From Serratia nematodiphila DZ0503SBS1 (GTDB lineage: Bacteria; Pseudomonadota; Gammaproteobacteria; Enterobacterales; Enterobacteriaceae): DNA of 64,000 nucleotides. The notes under the pieces were generated by a model. The model was not told the origin of the DNA, searched no databases, and saw only the letters and a list, made by a program, of their open reading frames with translations. The stretch is taken from NCBI RefSeq assembly GCF_000738675.1, contig NZ_JPUX01000001.1, positions 806,001-870,000 on the forward strand, written 5' to 3'. Of the stretch, positions 24,413 to 33,542 are shown one piece after another. Made by a program: the position numbers and the translations under genes. Within the stretch, counting starts at the first letter, position 1. Every line of letters begins with the position of its first letter.

Positions 24413-25596
24413 CTTTCTCCTCCTGTTATACGGCGCGGTGCGCGCGGTGAAGCCAGCGAAATCAACAGCAGCGACAACAGCGCGCAGCCCAGCGCGCCGA
24501 ACAGCAAGGCGTTGAAACCGCCGGAATATTCGATTAAAGAGCCGGCCAGCGTCGGGCCGATGGCCATGCCGCCGCCGATCACCAGGTTGATGCCGTTCAT
24601 CAGCTTGCCGTCGTTATCCAGCCCGGCGACCCGCGCCAGAATGAATGGCAGCACGAAGGTCCAGGTGAATTTGAACAGCAGGGCCGCCAGGGCGAAGCGC
24701 AGCAGCAGGGGTTGGCCTGTCAGCAGCGCCACGCTGGCCAGCAGCAGGGCGTACCCCAGCACGATCAGGCGCCCGCCGCTGAAGCGCGCGCCGATCAGCG
24801 CCGCGGCGCTGGCGCCGACGATGCCGAGCAAGGTGGCGACGGCCAGCACCTGGCCGCTGTGGGCCGGCGACAGCCCGGCGCCGGCGGCGATGCCGCCGAT
24901 AAAGGTCCAGACCGCACTCAGGCTGATGTAAAAGGTCAGCACCGCCAGCACGGCGCACAGCTTGCGCGCCAGCGAGGCGGCGGGGCCGCTGCGGGCGGCG
25001 CGGGCGGCGGTGAAACCGCTGGGAAACGCCGGGATGAGCGGCAGGCAGCACAGCATGATGGCCGCCAAAAGCAGGTAGACCGCCATCAGACCGAAGTGCG
25101 CGAACAGCGGCGGCAGCACCAGCAGCCCGACCGCGCCCAGCACCAGCTGGCCGAGCACCCAGAAGGCATACACCCGGCTGGGATTGGCGGTGCCGGCGGC
25201 GCAGGTGATGCACAGGATCATCAGGGTGCCGCCCGCCAGCGAGGCGATAAAGCGCAGCGGCAGCAGCAGGGTGAAATCCTGCGCCAGCGCCGAAGCCAGG
25301 TTGCCGGCGATAAACACCAGCGCCGACAGCGTAGCGACCCGCCGCCAGTTGATGCGCCCGATCCACCACCACGCCGGCAGCGTGGCCAGGCTCATGGCGC
25401 CGAGTTCGGTGGAGAACAGGTGGCCGATCTGCGCCGGGCCGAGCTGCCACTGAGTCGCGAGCTGGGCGGCCACGGCGGGGGCGGTCATCAGAATGCCCGG
25501 CGCGATGGCGGCGAAGACGATAATGGCGGTCAGCAGCCGCGGCGGGCAGGGGAGCGCCGCGCCGACGGCGGGCGCGGAAACCGAATCACTGGACAT
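24409..25596 (-). CDS. MFS transporter
   Basis: A 395-residue, 12-helix major facilitator protein. I chose the ATG at 25596 (MSSDSVSAP), preceded by GGGGAAAAGG; a longer TTG start lacks that spacing. The loop WWWIGRINWRR after the second helix is the usual MFS cytoplasmic loop region. It is coupled with the downstream deacetylase-like gene, so it probably imports that enzyme's amide substrate or exports a product. The cargo is unknown. Confidence 0.78.
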   Translation of the reverse strand: MSSDSVSAPAVGAALPCPPRLLTAIIVFAAIAPGILMTAPAVAAQLATQWQLGPAQIGHLFSTELGAMSLATLPAWWWIGRINWRRVATLSALVFIAGNLASALAQDFTLLLPLRFIASLAGGTLMILCITCAAGTANPSRVYAFWVLGQLVLGAVGLLVLPPLFAHFGLMAVYLLLAAIMLCCLPLIPAFPSGFTAARAARSGPAASLARKLCAVLAVLTFYISLSAVWTFIGGIAAGAGLSPAHSGQVLAVATLLGIVGASAAALIGARFSGGRLIVLGYALLLASVALLTGQPLLLRFALAALLFKFTWTFVLPFILARVAGLDNDGKLMNGINLVIGGGMAIGPTLAGSLIEYSGGFNALLFGALGCALLSLLLISLASPRAPRRITGGER

Positions 25597-25735
25597 AAAC
25601 CTTTTCCCCAAGCGTTGAGTGACGATGAAATATCCCGCCCGGCCCGATTGCGGGCAGGGGGAAGCCGCGCCATAAATGGCGAATATGTTCTGGCGTTATT
25701 TTCCGGCCGTCGGCAGCGGCGGCCGTTATCGGGCG

Positions 25736-26383
25736 TTAACCGTGAGCGAGAAAACCGCCGGCGACCAGTTCGGTGCGGTTCACCACGTCGGTTTTGGCGA
25801 AAATATTGCGCATATGGGTTTTCACCGTAGACAGCGAAATGCCCAGCTTCAGGGCGATGCGCTTATTGCTGGCGCCTTCGCGCACCATGTTGACGATCTC
25901 TTGTTCTTTGGCGGTCAGCAGCTGCGCCTCGCTGTCGGGCAGCAGATCGCGCGTCGCCAGCTCGATCAGCGGCAGCACCGCGCGCAGGCGGCCGCGCTCC
26001 ACTTCGGTAAACGGCGTATCGCGGATCAGCGACACCCCGGCAACGATGCGCTTACGCTGGCGAATAAAAATCTCCGTCATGTCGCGCATGTCGTTCGGCA
26101 GCATAAAGTCGTGGTAATAGCGGCGGTTGCCGGCGATCGCCGCCGGGCTCATGCCGACCATGGTGATGTCTTGCCGGTGGAAATTGGCCGGCTGCAGCGG
26201 GTCAATTTGCTGGAAGTGGTTCAGGTACTGCTGATGCGTTTTATCGGGCATGCCGTGCAGGATGTAGTGATCCGGCCGCAGGTCGCGATCGACCAGATAA
26301 AACACCCCGGCAGACACCGGGATTAGGTGCGTAATGGTCGCCAAACAGCTGTTGATAAAGGCATCGGATGCGGTGCTGTGCAT
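25736..26383 (-). CDS. moaR: LuxR-family activator, probable MoaR of the monoamine regulon
   Basis: The 215-residue protein ends in a LuxR-type helix-turn-helix (about 150-208; LTAKEQEIVNMVREGASNKR then GISLSTVKTHMRNIFAK). The N-terminal domain has no receiver signature. It is divergent from atsA-atsB across 483 bp, and the cluster downstream contains moaF. In Klebsiella, MoaR positively controls arylsulfatase, tyramine oxidase and moaEF, so context suggests the orthologue. Two matching palindromes, before atsA and before the permease, are its probable sites. Identification rests on context more than on sequence. Confidence 0.65.
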   Translation of the reverse strand: MHSTASDAFINSCLATITHLIPVSAGVFYLVDRDLRPDHYILHGMPDKTHQQYLNHFQQIDPLQPANFHRQDITMVGMSPAAIAGNRRYYHDFMLPNDMRDMTEIFIRQRKRIVAGVSLIRDTPFTEVERGRLRAVLPLIELATRDLLPDSEAQLLTAKEQEIVNMVREGASNKRIALKLGISLSTVKTHMRNIFAKTDVVNRTELVAGGFLAHG

Positions 26384-26866
26384 GATTCGTGTTCCTCCCT
26401 TTATCGTTCAATCTGGAGAAGGTTGGCGGTCAATATATGAACGATACAAGCATAGTTGTAGCAATTTGGCAACACAATAAAAACATATTAACAACGTGAG
26501 GCCGATTGCAATAAAACACATAAATAACAAGATGACACTGCGTTAATTAGGGCTTTTTCATTCGGATTTATCGCGATTTTCATTAATAGGTTAATGAAAT
26601 AATTCACCGCTTTTCCCGCTGAATTTACAGCGCTTTTCAATGCTTGCTCGGGTGAAGCTTTCGCCGCCCTGCGCGTGCTACAGCCGCCGCTGCCGGCCGC
26701 CGTCCCTCGTTCTTAAGAACGATAGCCAGGCTTTTCCGCCGCTTCCTACACTGCGAATTGAAGATAGCGCCAGGCGGCGCCAAACGTATAAGACGAAAAA
26801 ATGATGACCTTTATCGGGCTGAGGCGTCGGGTTGTTCAGTCCGCATGACCATACAGGGGACGGACG
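26384..26866. promoter_or_regulatory. 483-bp divergent control region of moaR and atsAB
   Basis: The moaR-proximal part (to about 26640) is AT-rich and has no recognisable gene. Near atsA it holds the perfect 16-bp palindrome TCGTTCTTAAGAACGA (26707-26722) and, 24 bp later, a -10-like TACACT (26747-26752). The atsA ATG follows after about 115 bp of leader, with AGGGGACGG just upstream. Confidence 0.6.
26707..26722. promoter_or_regulatory. 16-bp palindromic operator before atsA
   Basis: Perfect palindrome TCGTTCTTAAGAACGA. Ten of the 16 positions (TCGT, TTAA, ACGA with neighbours) recur in the palindrome before the permease (29774-29789), and the next bases ATAG-CAG also match. Its centre falls near -43 of the predicted start, the usual place for a LuxR-type activator dimer. 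Confidence 0.65.
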
Positions 26867-28585
26867 ATGCAGAAAAAAACGTTGGCGGTGGCGTTGAGCG
26901 GCGCCTTATCGGGCCTGGCTCAGGGGGCGGACGCCGATCGCCCCAATGTGCTGATCATTCTGGTGGACGACATGGGCTACTCCGACATCAGCCCGTTCGG
27001 CGGCGAGATACCGACGCCCAACCTGCAGGCGCTGGCCGAACGGGGCGTGCGCATGAGCCAGTACTACACCTCGCCGATGTCGGCGCCGGCGCGGTCGATG
27101 TTGATGACCGGCAACACCAACCAGCAGGCCGGCATGGGCGGCATGTGGTGGTATGAGAGCACCGCCGCGCAGCCGGGGTATGAAATGCGCCTGACCGACC
27201 GCGTGATCACGCTGCCGGAGCGTTTTCGCGACGCGGGTTACGCCACCATGATGGCGGGCAAATGGCACCTGGGCTATGTTGATGGTGCCAAACCGACCGA
27301 TCGCGGCTTCGAGCGCGCCTTCGCCTTTATGGGCGGCGGCACCAGCCATTTCGACGACGCGAAACCGCTGGGCACCGTGGAGGCGTTCCATACCTTCTAC
27401 ACCCTGAATGGCAAGCGCGTGTCGCTGCCCAAAGATTTTTATTCCAGCAAGGCCTATGCCGACCAGCTGGAACAGTGGATCCGTGATACTCCGCAGAATA
27501 AACCCGTCTTCGCCTATCTGGCGTTTACCGCGCCGCACGATCCGCTGCAGGCGCCGGATGACTGGATCGCCAAATTCGACGGCAAATACGACGCCGGCTA
27601 TCAGCAGGCCTATCAGCAGCGCATTCAGCGCCTGAAAGCGCTGGGATTGATTTCCGATCGCACGCCGATGCCGATGCCGACGCTGGCGCTGGATAAGGCT
27701 TGGAACGCGCTGACGCCGGAACAGCAAAAATATGAAGCCAAGACCATGCAGGTGTACGCGGCGATGATCGCTTACATGGACGATCAGGTCGGCGCGGTGT
27801 TGAACACCCTGAAGCAGACCGGCCGCGACCAAAATACGGTGATCGTGTTCGCCACCGACAACGGCGCCAACCCGGCCAGCGGCTTCTACTACGGCTCGAA
27901 GCCGGAGTATTGGCGGCAGTTCGACAACAGCTACGCCAACCTCGGCCGCAAGGGATCGTTCATCTCCTACGGGCCGCACTGGGCCAACGTCAGCAACGCG
28001 CCATACGCCAACTACCACAAAACCACCAGCGCGCAGGGCGGTATCAACACCGATTTTATCATCTCCGCGCCGGGGTTGAAGGGCCGCGGCGGTATCGATC
28101 GCACGCCGATGGCGGTGTATGACATCGCGCCGACGCTGTATGACTATGCCGGCATCGACGCCAGCAAACCGCTGAAGGCCAAACCGACGCTGCCGATGGT
28201 CGGCGTCAGCTTCAAGCGCTATTTCAGCGGCGAGGCCGACGGTGTGCCGCGCGCGACCTACGGCGTGGAGCTGCATAACCAGGCCGCCTATGTAGACGGC
28301 ATCTGGAAGCTGCGGCGGTTGGTGAAGGCCGGGCCGACGGCGCAGATGGCGCCGTGGGGGCTGTTCAACCTGCATGACGATCCGCTGGAAACGCGCGATC
28401 TGGCCGCCGCCGACCCGGAACGGGTCAAACGGCTGAGCGAGGCGTATCGCCGCTTTGCGCAGCAGAGCATGGTTATTGAAGCCAAAGGCGCAGCGATCGA
28501 CTATCTCGGCGTCGACGCCAGCACCGGCGACTACACCGGCCTGGATCCACAGACCCACAAACCGTTGCCGCAGGCGGCGCCATGA
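26867..28585 (+). CDS. atsA: Serine-type periplasmic arylsulfatase
   Basis: The 572-residue sulfatase has an export signal (residues 1-20, ending LAQG) and metal-binding [13 protein letters not shown]. The modification motif [11 protein letters not shown] has serine at position 72, which a maturase converts to formylglycine; this is the Klebsiella AtsA type and not the cysteine type. KWHLGY and later ATDNGAN complete the active site. It cleaves aryl sulfate esters such as tyramine O-sulfate, giving sulfate and a phenol. It overlaps atsB by 4 bp, so enzyme and maturase are made together. Confidence 0.9.
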   Translation: MQKKTLAVALSGALSGLAQGADADRPNVLIILVDDMGYSDISPFGGEIPTPNLQALAERGVRMSQYYTSPMSAPARSMLMTGNTNQQAGMGGMWWYESTAAQPGYEMRLTDRVITLPERFRDAGYATMMAGKWHLGYVDGAKPTDRGFERAFAFMGGGTSHFDDAKPLGTVEAFHTFYTLNGKRVSLPKDFYSSKAYADQLEQWIRDTPQNKPVFAYLAFTAPHDPLQAPDDWIAKFDGKYDAGYQQAYQQRIQRLKALGLISDRTPMPMPTLALDKAWNALTPEQQKYEAKTMQVYAAMIAYMDDQVGAVLNTLKQTGRDQNTVIVFATDNGANPASGFYYGSKPEYWRQFDNSYANLGRKGSFISYGPHWANVSNAPYANYHKTTSAQGGINTDFIISAPGLKGRGGIDRTPMAVYDIAPTLYDYAGIDASKPLKAKPTLPMVGVSFKRYFSGEADGVPRATYGVELHNQAAYVDGIWKLRRLVKAGPTAQMAPWGLFNLHDDPLETRDLAAADPERVKRLSEAYRRFAQQSMVIEAKGAAIDYLGVDASTGDYTGLDPQTHKPLPQAAP

Positions 28586-29766
28586 ACCTGGCCCAGCTGC
28601 GCGCGCAGCAGATCCCGGTAGAGAGCGAACCGCGCGCGGCGGCGCCTTTTCATTTGCTGGTGAAGCCGATCGGCGCCGGTTGCAACCTGGGGTGCCGCTA
28701 CTGCTACTATCCGCAGCGCCAGCAAGAGCGGACGCGCAAGATGGACGACGACCTGCTGGCGGAGTTTATCCGCGGCTACATCGCCGCCCAGCCGCGCTAC
28801 AGCCGCGAGATCAACTTCGTCTGGCAGGGTGGAGAGCCGCTGTTGGCGGGGATCGGTTTTTACAAGCGGGCGCTGGCGTTGCAGCGCCGCTTTGCGCCGC
28901 CGGGCGTGCGGATCAGCAACAGCCTGCAGACCAACGGCACCCTGCTGAACGACGCCTGGTGCCGGCTGTTCCGGCAGCATCAATTCATCATCGGCGTCAG
29001 CCTGGACGGCGATCGCGAGGTGCAGGACGCCCATCGGCCGGACAAGCGCGGCGGCGCCAGCTATGACGCCGCGCTGCGCGGCATCGCGCTGCTGCAGCGC
29101 CATCAGATCGACTTCAACCTGCTGATGGTGGTGCACGACGGCGTCGCGGATCGCGCCGAGGCGATCTACGATCATGCGGTGGCGATCGGGGCGCGCTATC
29201 TGCAGTTTCAGCCGCTGATGCTGGAAGGGGATGCGCCCGCCGCCGGCTATGGGCTGAGCGCCGCCAACTGGGGGCGTTTCATGCTGGCGGTGTACCGCCG
29301 CTGGCGCAGCCGCGGGCACGTCGGTCAGGTGTTTGTGATGAACATCGAACAGGTCTACGCGCAGTATTTCACCCACGTCAGCCCCAGCTGCGTGCACGCC
29401 GAACGCTGCGGCGGCAATCTGGTGATGGAGCCGGACGGTCGCCTCTACGCCTGCGATCATCTGATCAACGCGCAGCACCTGCTCGGCCATGCCGATCGGC
29501 AGACGCCGCTCGCCACCCTGGCGGCAAGGGCGGCGGAGATGCCGTTCGGCAGGAACAAAAGCCTGCGTCGCGAGTGCCAACGCTGCAGCGTGAAAAGCGT
29601 CTGCCAGGGCGGCTGCCCGGCGCATGTGGGCGAAGATCGCTACAACCGGTTGTGCGCCGGCTATTACGCCTTCTTTTCCGCGCTGTTGGCGCCGCTGCTC
29701 GCCTACCCGCGCAGCCCGCAGGGAGCGATGCAGTGGCGCGCCGCCGTGAGCGCCGCCGCAGGTTGA
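28582..29766 (+). CDS. atsB: Radical-SAM anaerobic sulfatase-maturating enzyme
   Basis: The 394-residue enzyme has the radical S-adenosylmethionine motif CNLGCRYC (Cys34, Cys38, Cys41) for one iron-sulfur cluster and a C-terminal SPASM-type region with further cysteine groups ([30 protein letters not shown]) for two more. It oxidises the active-site serine of AtsA to formylglycine before export. Klebsiella has the same pair in the order atsB-atsA; here it is atsA-atsB with ATGA overlap. The next gene lies 130 bp on, with its own operator. Confidence 0.9.
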   Translation: MNLAQLRAQQIPVESEPRAAAPFHLLVKPIGAGCNLGCRYCYYPQRQQERTRKMDDDLLAEFIRGYIAAQPRYSREINFVWQGGEPLLAGIGFYKRALALQRRFAPPGVRISNSLQTNGTLLNDAWCRLFRQHQFIIGVSLDGDREVQDAHRPDKRGGASYDAALRGIALLQRHQIDFNLLMVVHDGVADRAEAIYDHAVAIGARYLQFQPLMLEGDAPAAGYGLSAANWGRFMLAVYRRWRSRGHVGQVFVMNIEQVYAQYFTHVSPSCVHAERCGGNLVMEPDGRLYACDHLINAQHLLGHADRQTPLATLAARAAEMPFGRNKSLRRECQRCSVKSVCQGGCPAHVGEDRYNRLCAGYYAFFSALLAPLLAYPRSPQGAMQWRAAVSAAAG

Positions 29767-29773
29767 AAGCGTC

Positions 29774-29819
29774 TCGTCCTTAAGGACGATAGTCAGCATT
29801 TTCCTTTCCTCTCTATAGT
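29774..29819 (+). promoter_or_regulatory. 16-bp palindromic operator and -10 box before the permease
   Basis: Perfect palindrome TCGTCCTTAAGGACGA (29774-29789) followed 24 bp later by TATAGT (29814-29819). The core, the following ATAG and CAG bases and the 24-bp spacing repeat the arrangement before atsA. The permease operon therefore has its own promoter under, probably, the same MoaR-like activator. Confidence 0.65.
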
Positions 29820-29895
29820 GAGATGACCGCCGCTGGCGGTGAAAAACCTGCAAGCACCTGCATGCATCAGGCCAAAACTATAAGAGGAAATAACC

Positions 29896-31389
29896 ATGAA
29901 CCTGTCGTCGCGGTTGCACGCCCACCTGGCTCGAGGCAAGGTCGGCTTTCCCACCACCCTGGCCAGTTCGGTCGGGGTGATCATGGCCAGCCCGGTGATC
30001 CTGACGGTCACCAGCGGCTTTGGCATCGGCGGCGACACCTTTGCGCTGGCGATGCTGATCGCCTTCATCATGATGCAGGCGCAGCTCACCACCTTCTCCG
30101 AAGCGGCGGCGCTGTTGCCGACCTCCGGTTCGGTTTACGACTACATCTCCTGCGGCATGGGGCGCTTTTTCGCCATCACCGGCGCGCTGTCGGCCTACCT
30201 GATCGTGCACATCTTCGCCGGCACCGCCGAGACCATTCTCTCCGGCATCATGGCGCTGGTGAACTTCGAACACCTCAACACCCTGATGGAAAGCCACAAC
30301 GCCTCCTGGATGGTTGGCGTCGGGCTGGTCGTCGTGTTCGGCCTGCTCAACGCGTTCGGCATCGAGGCCTTCGGCAAGGCGGAGATCGTGCTGACCTTCG
30401 CCATGTGGAGCACGCTGGTGATTTTCGGCATCGTCGGGCTGCTGTCGCCGCATGCGGTGCCGCTCGAGGGCTGGTTCGGCAGCACGCTCGATCTGAACGA
30501 TCCCTTCGCGGTATTCAGCCTGATCGGTATGGCGATGTTCATGTTCGTCGGCTGTGAGCTGGTGACGCCGATGGCGCCGGAGATCAAACGCTGCGATCGG
30601 GTGATCCCGCGCGCCATGGCGCTCGGGCTGTGCGGCGTAGCGGTGTGCATGGCGCTGTACGGCGCGGCGCTCAGCCACCAGGTGGAAAACGTGGTGATCG
30701 ACGCCGCCAGCGGCACGCGTCTGCTGGAAACGCCGATGGCCATCCCGGCGTTCGCCGGCCAGGTGATGGGCCAGTTCGGCAAATACTGGCTGGGCGTCGG
30801 CCTGCTGCTGGCGGGCGCGGCGACCATCAACACGCTGATGGCGGCGGTGCCGCGCATTCTGTACGGCATGGCGCTGGATGGCGCGCTGCCGCGCATGTTT
30901 GCCTATCTGCATCCGCGCTTTAAGACGCCGGTGGTCGGCATTCTGGTGGCGGTCTTGATCCCCTGCGTACATGCCTTCGCCATTCAGGGCAACCTCGACA
31001 GGATCATTCCGCTGGTGCTGGCGGCGGTGTGCGCCTGGGGCGTGGCCTACCTGCTGGTGACCTGCTCGGTGGTGATCCTGCGCCTGCGCCGCCCCGATCT
31101 GCCGCGCGCCTATAAATCGCCGTGGTTCCCGCTGCCGCAGATCGTCTCCAGCGTCGGCATCGTGCTGGCCATCGTCTACATCACGCCGCCGGGGATGAAC
31201 CCGCGCGACGTCTACATTCCCTTCGGCTGGATGATCGGCCTGACCGCCGCCTATGCGCTGTTCTGGACGCTGTGCGTGCAGAAAGTGAATCCGTTCAAGC
31301 CGGTGCCGGTCGAGCAGGTGCTGGAGAACGCGTTCGCCAAGGGTGAAAACGAGGAGGCGCAGTTTGATCGGCTTACTTCCCTCACTTAA
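29896..31389 (+). CDS. APC-superfamily amino-acid/amine permease
   Basis: The 497-residue membrane protein has about 12 helices. Early conserved parts include GVIMASPVILTVTSGFGIGG and SEAAALLPTSGSVYDY, and the middle contains GCELVTPMAPEI, typical of the amino acid-polyamine-organocation superfamily. It heads an operon with a DUF3156 gene, two short-chain dehydrogenases and moaF. Placed between the arylsulfatase and the hpa genes, it probably carries an aromatic amine or amino acid released in the periplasm. The substrate is inferred from context. Confidence 0.82.
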   Translation: MNLSSRLHAHLARGKVGFPTTLASSVGVIMASPVILTVTSGFGIGGDTFALAMLIAFIMMQAQLTTFSEAAALLPTSGSVYDYISCGMGRFFAITGALSAYLIVHIFAGTAETILSGIMALVNFEHLNTLMESHNASWMVGVGLVVVFGLLNAFGIEAFGKAEIVLTFAMWSTLVIFGIVGLLSPHAVPLEGWFGSTLDLNDPFAVFSLIGMAMFMFVGCELVTPMAPEIKRCDRVIPRAMALGLCGVAVCMALYGAALSHQVENVVIDAASGTRLLETPMAIPAFAGQVMGQFGKYWLGVGLLLAGAATINTLMAAVPRILYGMALDGALPRMFAYLHPRFKTPVVGILVAVLIPCVHAFAIQGNLDRIIPLVLAAVCAWGVAYLLVTCSVVILRLRRPDLPRAYKSPWFPLPQIVSSVGIVLAIVYITPPGMNPRDVYIPFGWMIGLTAAYALFWTLCVQKVNPFKPVPVEQVLENAFAKGENEEAQFDRLTSLT

Positions 31390-31954
31390 TCGCGCCTGGC
31401 GGCGAGCGCCGTCGGGCTATCGGCCGGGCGCCGCGCTGGATCGTCTGGCGCGCAACCTGGAACCCTACGCGTGCGAACGCCTGGCGCCGGGCCTGCTGCG
31501 GCTGACGCTGCCGCAGGGGCCGCAGATCGAGGTCAGCGAACAGGTGCAGGGGCTGTTTATGGCGCATATCGTCAGCCACCGCTTTCGGTTACAGGGCGCG
31601 TGCGCAGCGCAGCCCCCGCTGACGCTGGACGTGGTGACCGGCGGCTGGCTGCGGCGGCGCGGCGTGCGCTATCTGCTGCGCCAGCGCCATGCGGCCGCGC
31701 AGCGGGTGCTGGCTGGCCTGCTGCGCTACCCGCAGATCGGCGAGACGCTGGCGCAGCTGGATTTTCGCCGCGTGCGGCTGACGGTGAACGACGGGCGCTG
31801 GCAGGTGGATATCGAGCATTTCGCCGCGTCGGAGGTGGTCAGCCGTTTGCCGGCCGGCCGCCGCTATCTGCGGCTGGACGCCGAACAGCGGCGGCTGCTG
31901 TTGAGCAGCCTGCTGATGATCGGCCAACTGATGGAGAAGCTGAATCATGAATAG
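31364..31954 (+). CDS. DUF3156-family protein
   Basis: The product of about 196 residues appears to belong to DUF3156, a family without assigned function. It is basic and rich in Arg and Leu, with no membrane segment or known catalytic motif. The TTG at 31364 is 7 bp after GAGGAGG and inside the end of the permease gene; an in-frame GTG at 31343 is possible but lies upstream of that site. The gene overlaps the next SDR by 8 bp. Coupled translation with the permease and SDR suggests a shared pathway role. Confidence 0.7.
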   Translation: MIGLLPSLNRAWRRAPSGYRPGAALDRLARNLEPYACERLAPGLLRLTLPQGPQIEVSEQVQGLFMAHIVSHRFRLQGACAAQPPLTLDVVTGGWLRRRGVRYLLRQRHAAAQRVLAGLLRYPQIGETLAQLDFRRVRLTVNDGRWQVDIEHFAASEVVSRLPAGRRYLRLDAEQRRLLLSSLLMIGQLMEKLNHE

Positions 31955-32729
31955 AGTGGTTGTGATTACCGGCGGCGGCACCGGCGTCGGCGCCGCCTGC
32001 GCCCGTCTGCTGGCGGCGCAGGGCGATCGGGTGTTCATCATCGGCCGCCGCCCGGAACCGCTGGCGGCGCTGGCGCATGAGATCGGCGCGCAGGCGCTGG
32101 TGGGCGACGCCGCCAGCGGCGAGAGCTGGGCCCACACGTTGCTGCCGGCCATTCTGCGCGACGCCGGGCGCATCGACTGCCTGATCGGCAGCGCCGGTGG
32201 CATGGGCTTCAAGCGCATTACCGAGATGACCGACGAGCAGTGGCAAGGGGCGATGGACAGCAACCTCAACAGCGCTTTCGCCAGCGCACGCGCCTGCCTG
32301 CCGGAGCTGATCAAGAGCGGCGGCAATCTGCTGTTCGTCGCCTCGATCGCCTCGCTGGCCGCCGGGCCGGAGGTCTGCGGTTATGTCACTGCCAAACACG
32401 CGCTGATCGGGCTGATGCGCTCCATCGCCCGCGACTATGGCCCGCTGGGCGTGCGCGCCAACGCGGTGTGCCCCGGCTGGGTGACCACGCCGATGGCGGA
32501 CGAAGAGATGCAGCTGCTGATGGACGCCCATCAGATCTCGCTGGAGCAGGCCTACCAGATGGTCTGCCGTGACGTGCCGCTGCGGCGGCCGGCCAGCGCC
32601 GAGGAAATCGCCCGTATCTGTCGTTTCCTCTGTTCCAGCGAGGCTTCAATCATTACCGGCGCTGCGCTGGTGGCCGACGGCGGCTCTACCATCGTCGATG
32701 TGCCGACATTGGCTTTCACTTCCCTGTAA
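31947..32729 (+). CDS. Short-chain dehydrogenase/reductase
   Basis: A 260-residue classical SDR with cofactor motif ITGGGTGVGAACARL, the central SAGG (in IGSAGGMGF) and the active-site YVTAK. The proton-relay Asn and the catalytic Ser (in LLFVASIAS) are present. It would oxidise a hydroxyl group or reduce a carbonyl with NAD(P). It is coupled to the DUF3156 gene and precedes moaF by 11 bp. In a monoamine-type operon the substrate may be an aromatic alcohol or a beta-hydroxylated aromatic amine; this is inference. Confidence 0.82.
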   Translation: MNRVVVITGGGTGVGAACARLLAAQGDRVFIIGRRPEPLAALAHEIGAQALVGDAASGESWAHTLLPAILRDAGRIDCLIGSAGGMGFKRITEMTDEQWQGAMDSNLNSAFASARACLPELIKSGGNLLFVASIASLAAGPEVCGYVTAKHALIGLMRSIARDYGPLGVRANAVCPGWVTTPMADEEMQLLMDAHQISLEQAYQMVCRDVPLRRPASAEEIARICRFLCSSEASIITGAALVADGGSTIVDVPTLAFTSL

Positions 32730-32740
32730 GGAGCATTTCC

Positions 32741-33538
32741 ATGAGTTCAGAAGCGGTATTCATTCAGGTTGGCGCGCTGGCGGAAGGCTTTGCGCCGCAC
32801 AGCAATACGCTGGAACGCCAGCACGGCCTGGCGGGCACCACGCTGACGCTGCGTTTCAGCGACGGCGCGACGCAGCGTTGCCGGTTCAGCGACGCGCAGA
32901 CGCTGGAGTGGGGGGAGCGGCGCGGTATCGCCTATCGCGCCACCAGCATTCGCCCCGGCGTGCTGTTCATCGATTTTCTCGATCCCGCCCGCGCCAACGC
33001 CAGCATTACGCTGGTGTGCGACCGCAATCAGGGCAACTTCACCGCGGTGTACGGCCAACTGCCGGACGAAGCGCAGACGCGGCTCGACGCCTTCAGCCGG
33101 GTTGAGCAGGGGCTGCCGCTGACCGCGGTCGAGGCCGAATTCCGCTTCGGCACGCTGGATGACGCCGACGCGGCGCCGCCGGGCTTTACCGATGAGCTGA
33201 TCGGCATGCGCAACATGTACACCTACAGCCCGACCGAGCGCTACGAGCACATCTACCTGAACGACAACTTCTACGCCTGGCAGTGTCTGGACGGGGTGGA
33301 GAAGGGGTTGGCGGACGTCGATCGCTGCCACTACGTGAAGGTGGCGGAGCAGCTTTATCTGTTCGTCTGGCGCGAGAAGATCATTCCGACGCTGGGCGTG
33401 GTGATGATCGATCTGCAGGGAATGCGCACCGACGGCAAGATCCTCGGTTATCAGGGCAGCGATTTCAGCGCGCTGAGCAACTTTGCGGTGGGCGCCCACG
33501 CGCAGGTGCTGAACACCACGCGCCACCCGCGAGGATAG
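32741..33538 (+). CDS. moaF: MoaF-family protein of the monoamine regulon
   Basis: The 265-residue protein has the look of two related beta-barrel halves (MoaF N and C domains), with VFIQVGALAEGFAPHSNTL at the start and NMYTYSPTERYEHIYLND in the middle. Despite the name, MoaF was described in the Klebsiella monoamine operon and is not an established molybdenum-cofactor enzyme. Its action is unknown; the fold suggests binding or isomerising a small aromatic molecule. AAGGAG before the ATG and flanking SDR genes place it in the operon led by the permease. Confidence 0.8.
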   Translation: MSSEAVFIQVGALAEGFAPHSNTLERQHGLAGTTLTLRFSDGATQRCRFSDAQTLEWGERRGIAYRATSIRPGVLFIDFLDPARANASITLVCDRNQGNFTAVYGQLPDEAQTRLDAFSRVEQGLPLTAVEAEFRFGTLDDADAAPPGFTDELIGMRNMYTYSPTERYEHIYLNDNFYAWQCLDGVEKGLADVDRCHYVKVAEQLYLFVWREKIIPTLGVVMIDLQGMRTDGKILGYQGSDFSALSNFAVGAHAQVLNTTRHPRG

Positions 33539-33542
33539 GCCG

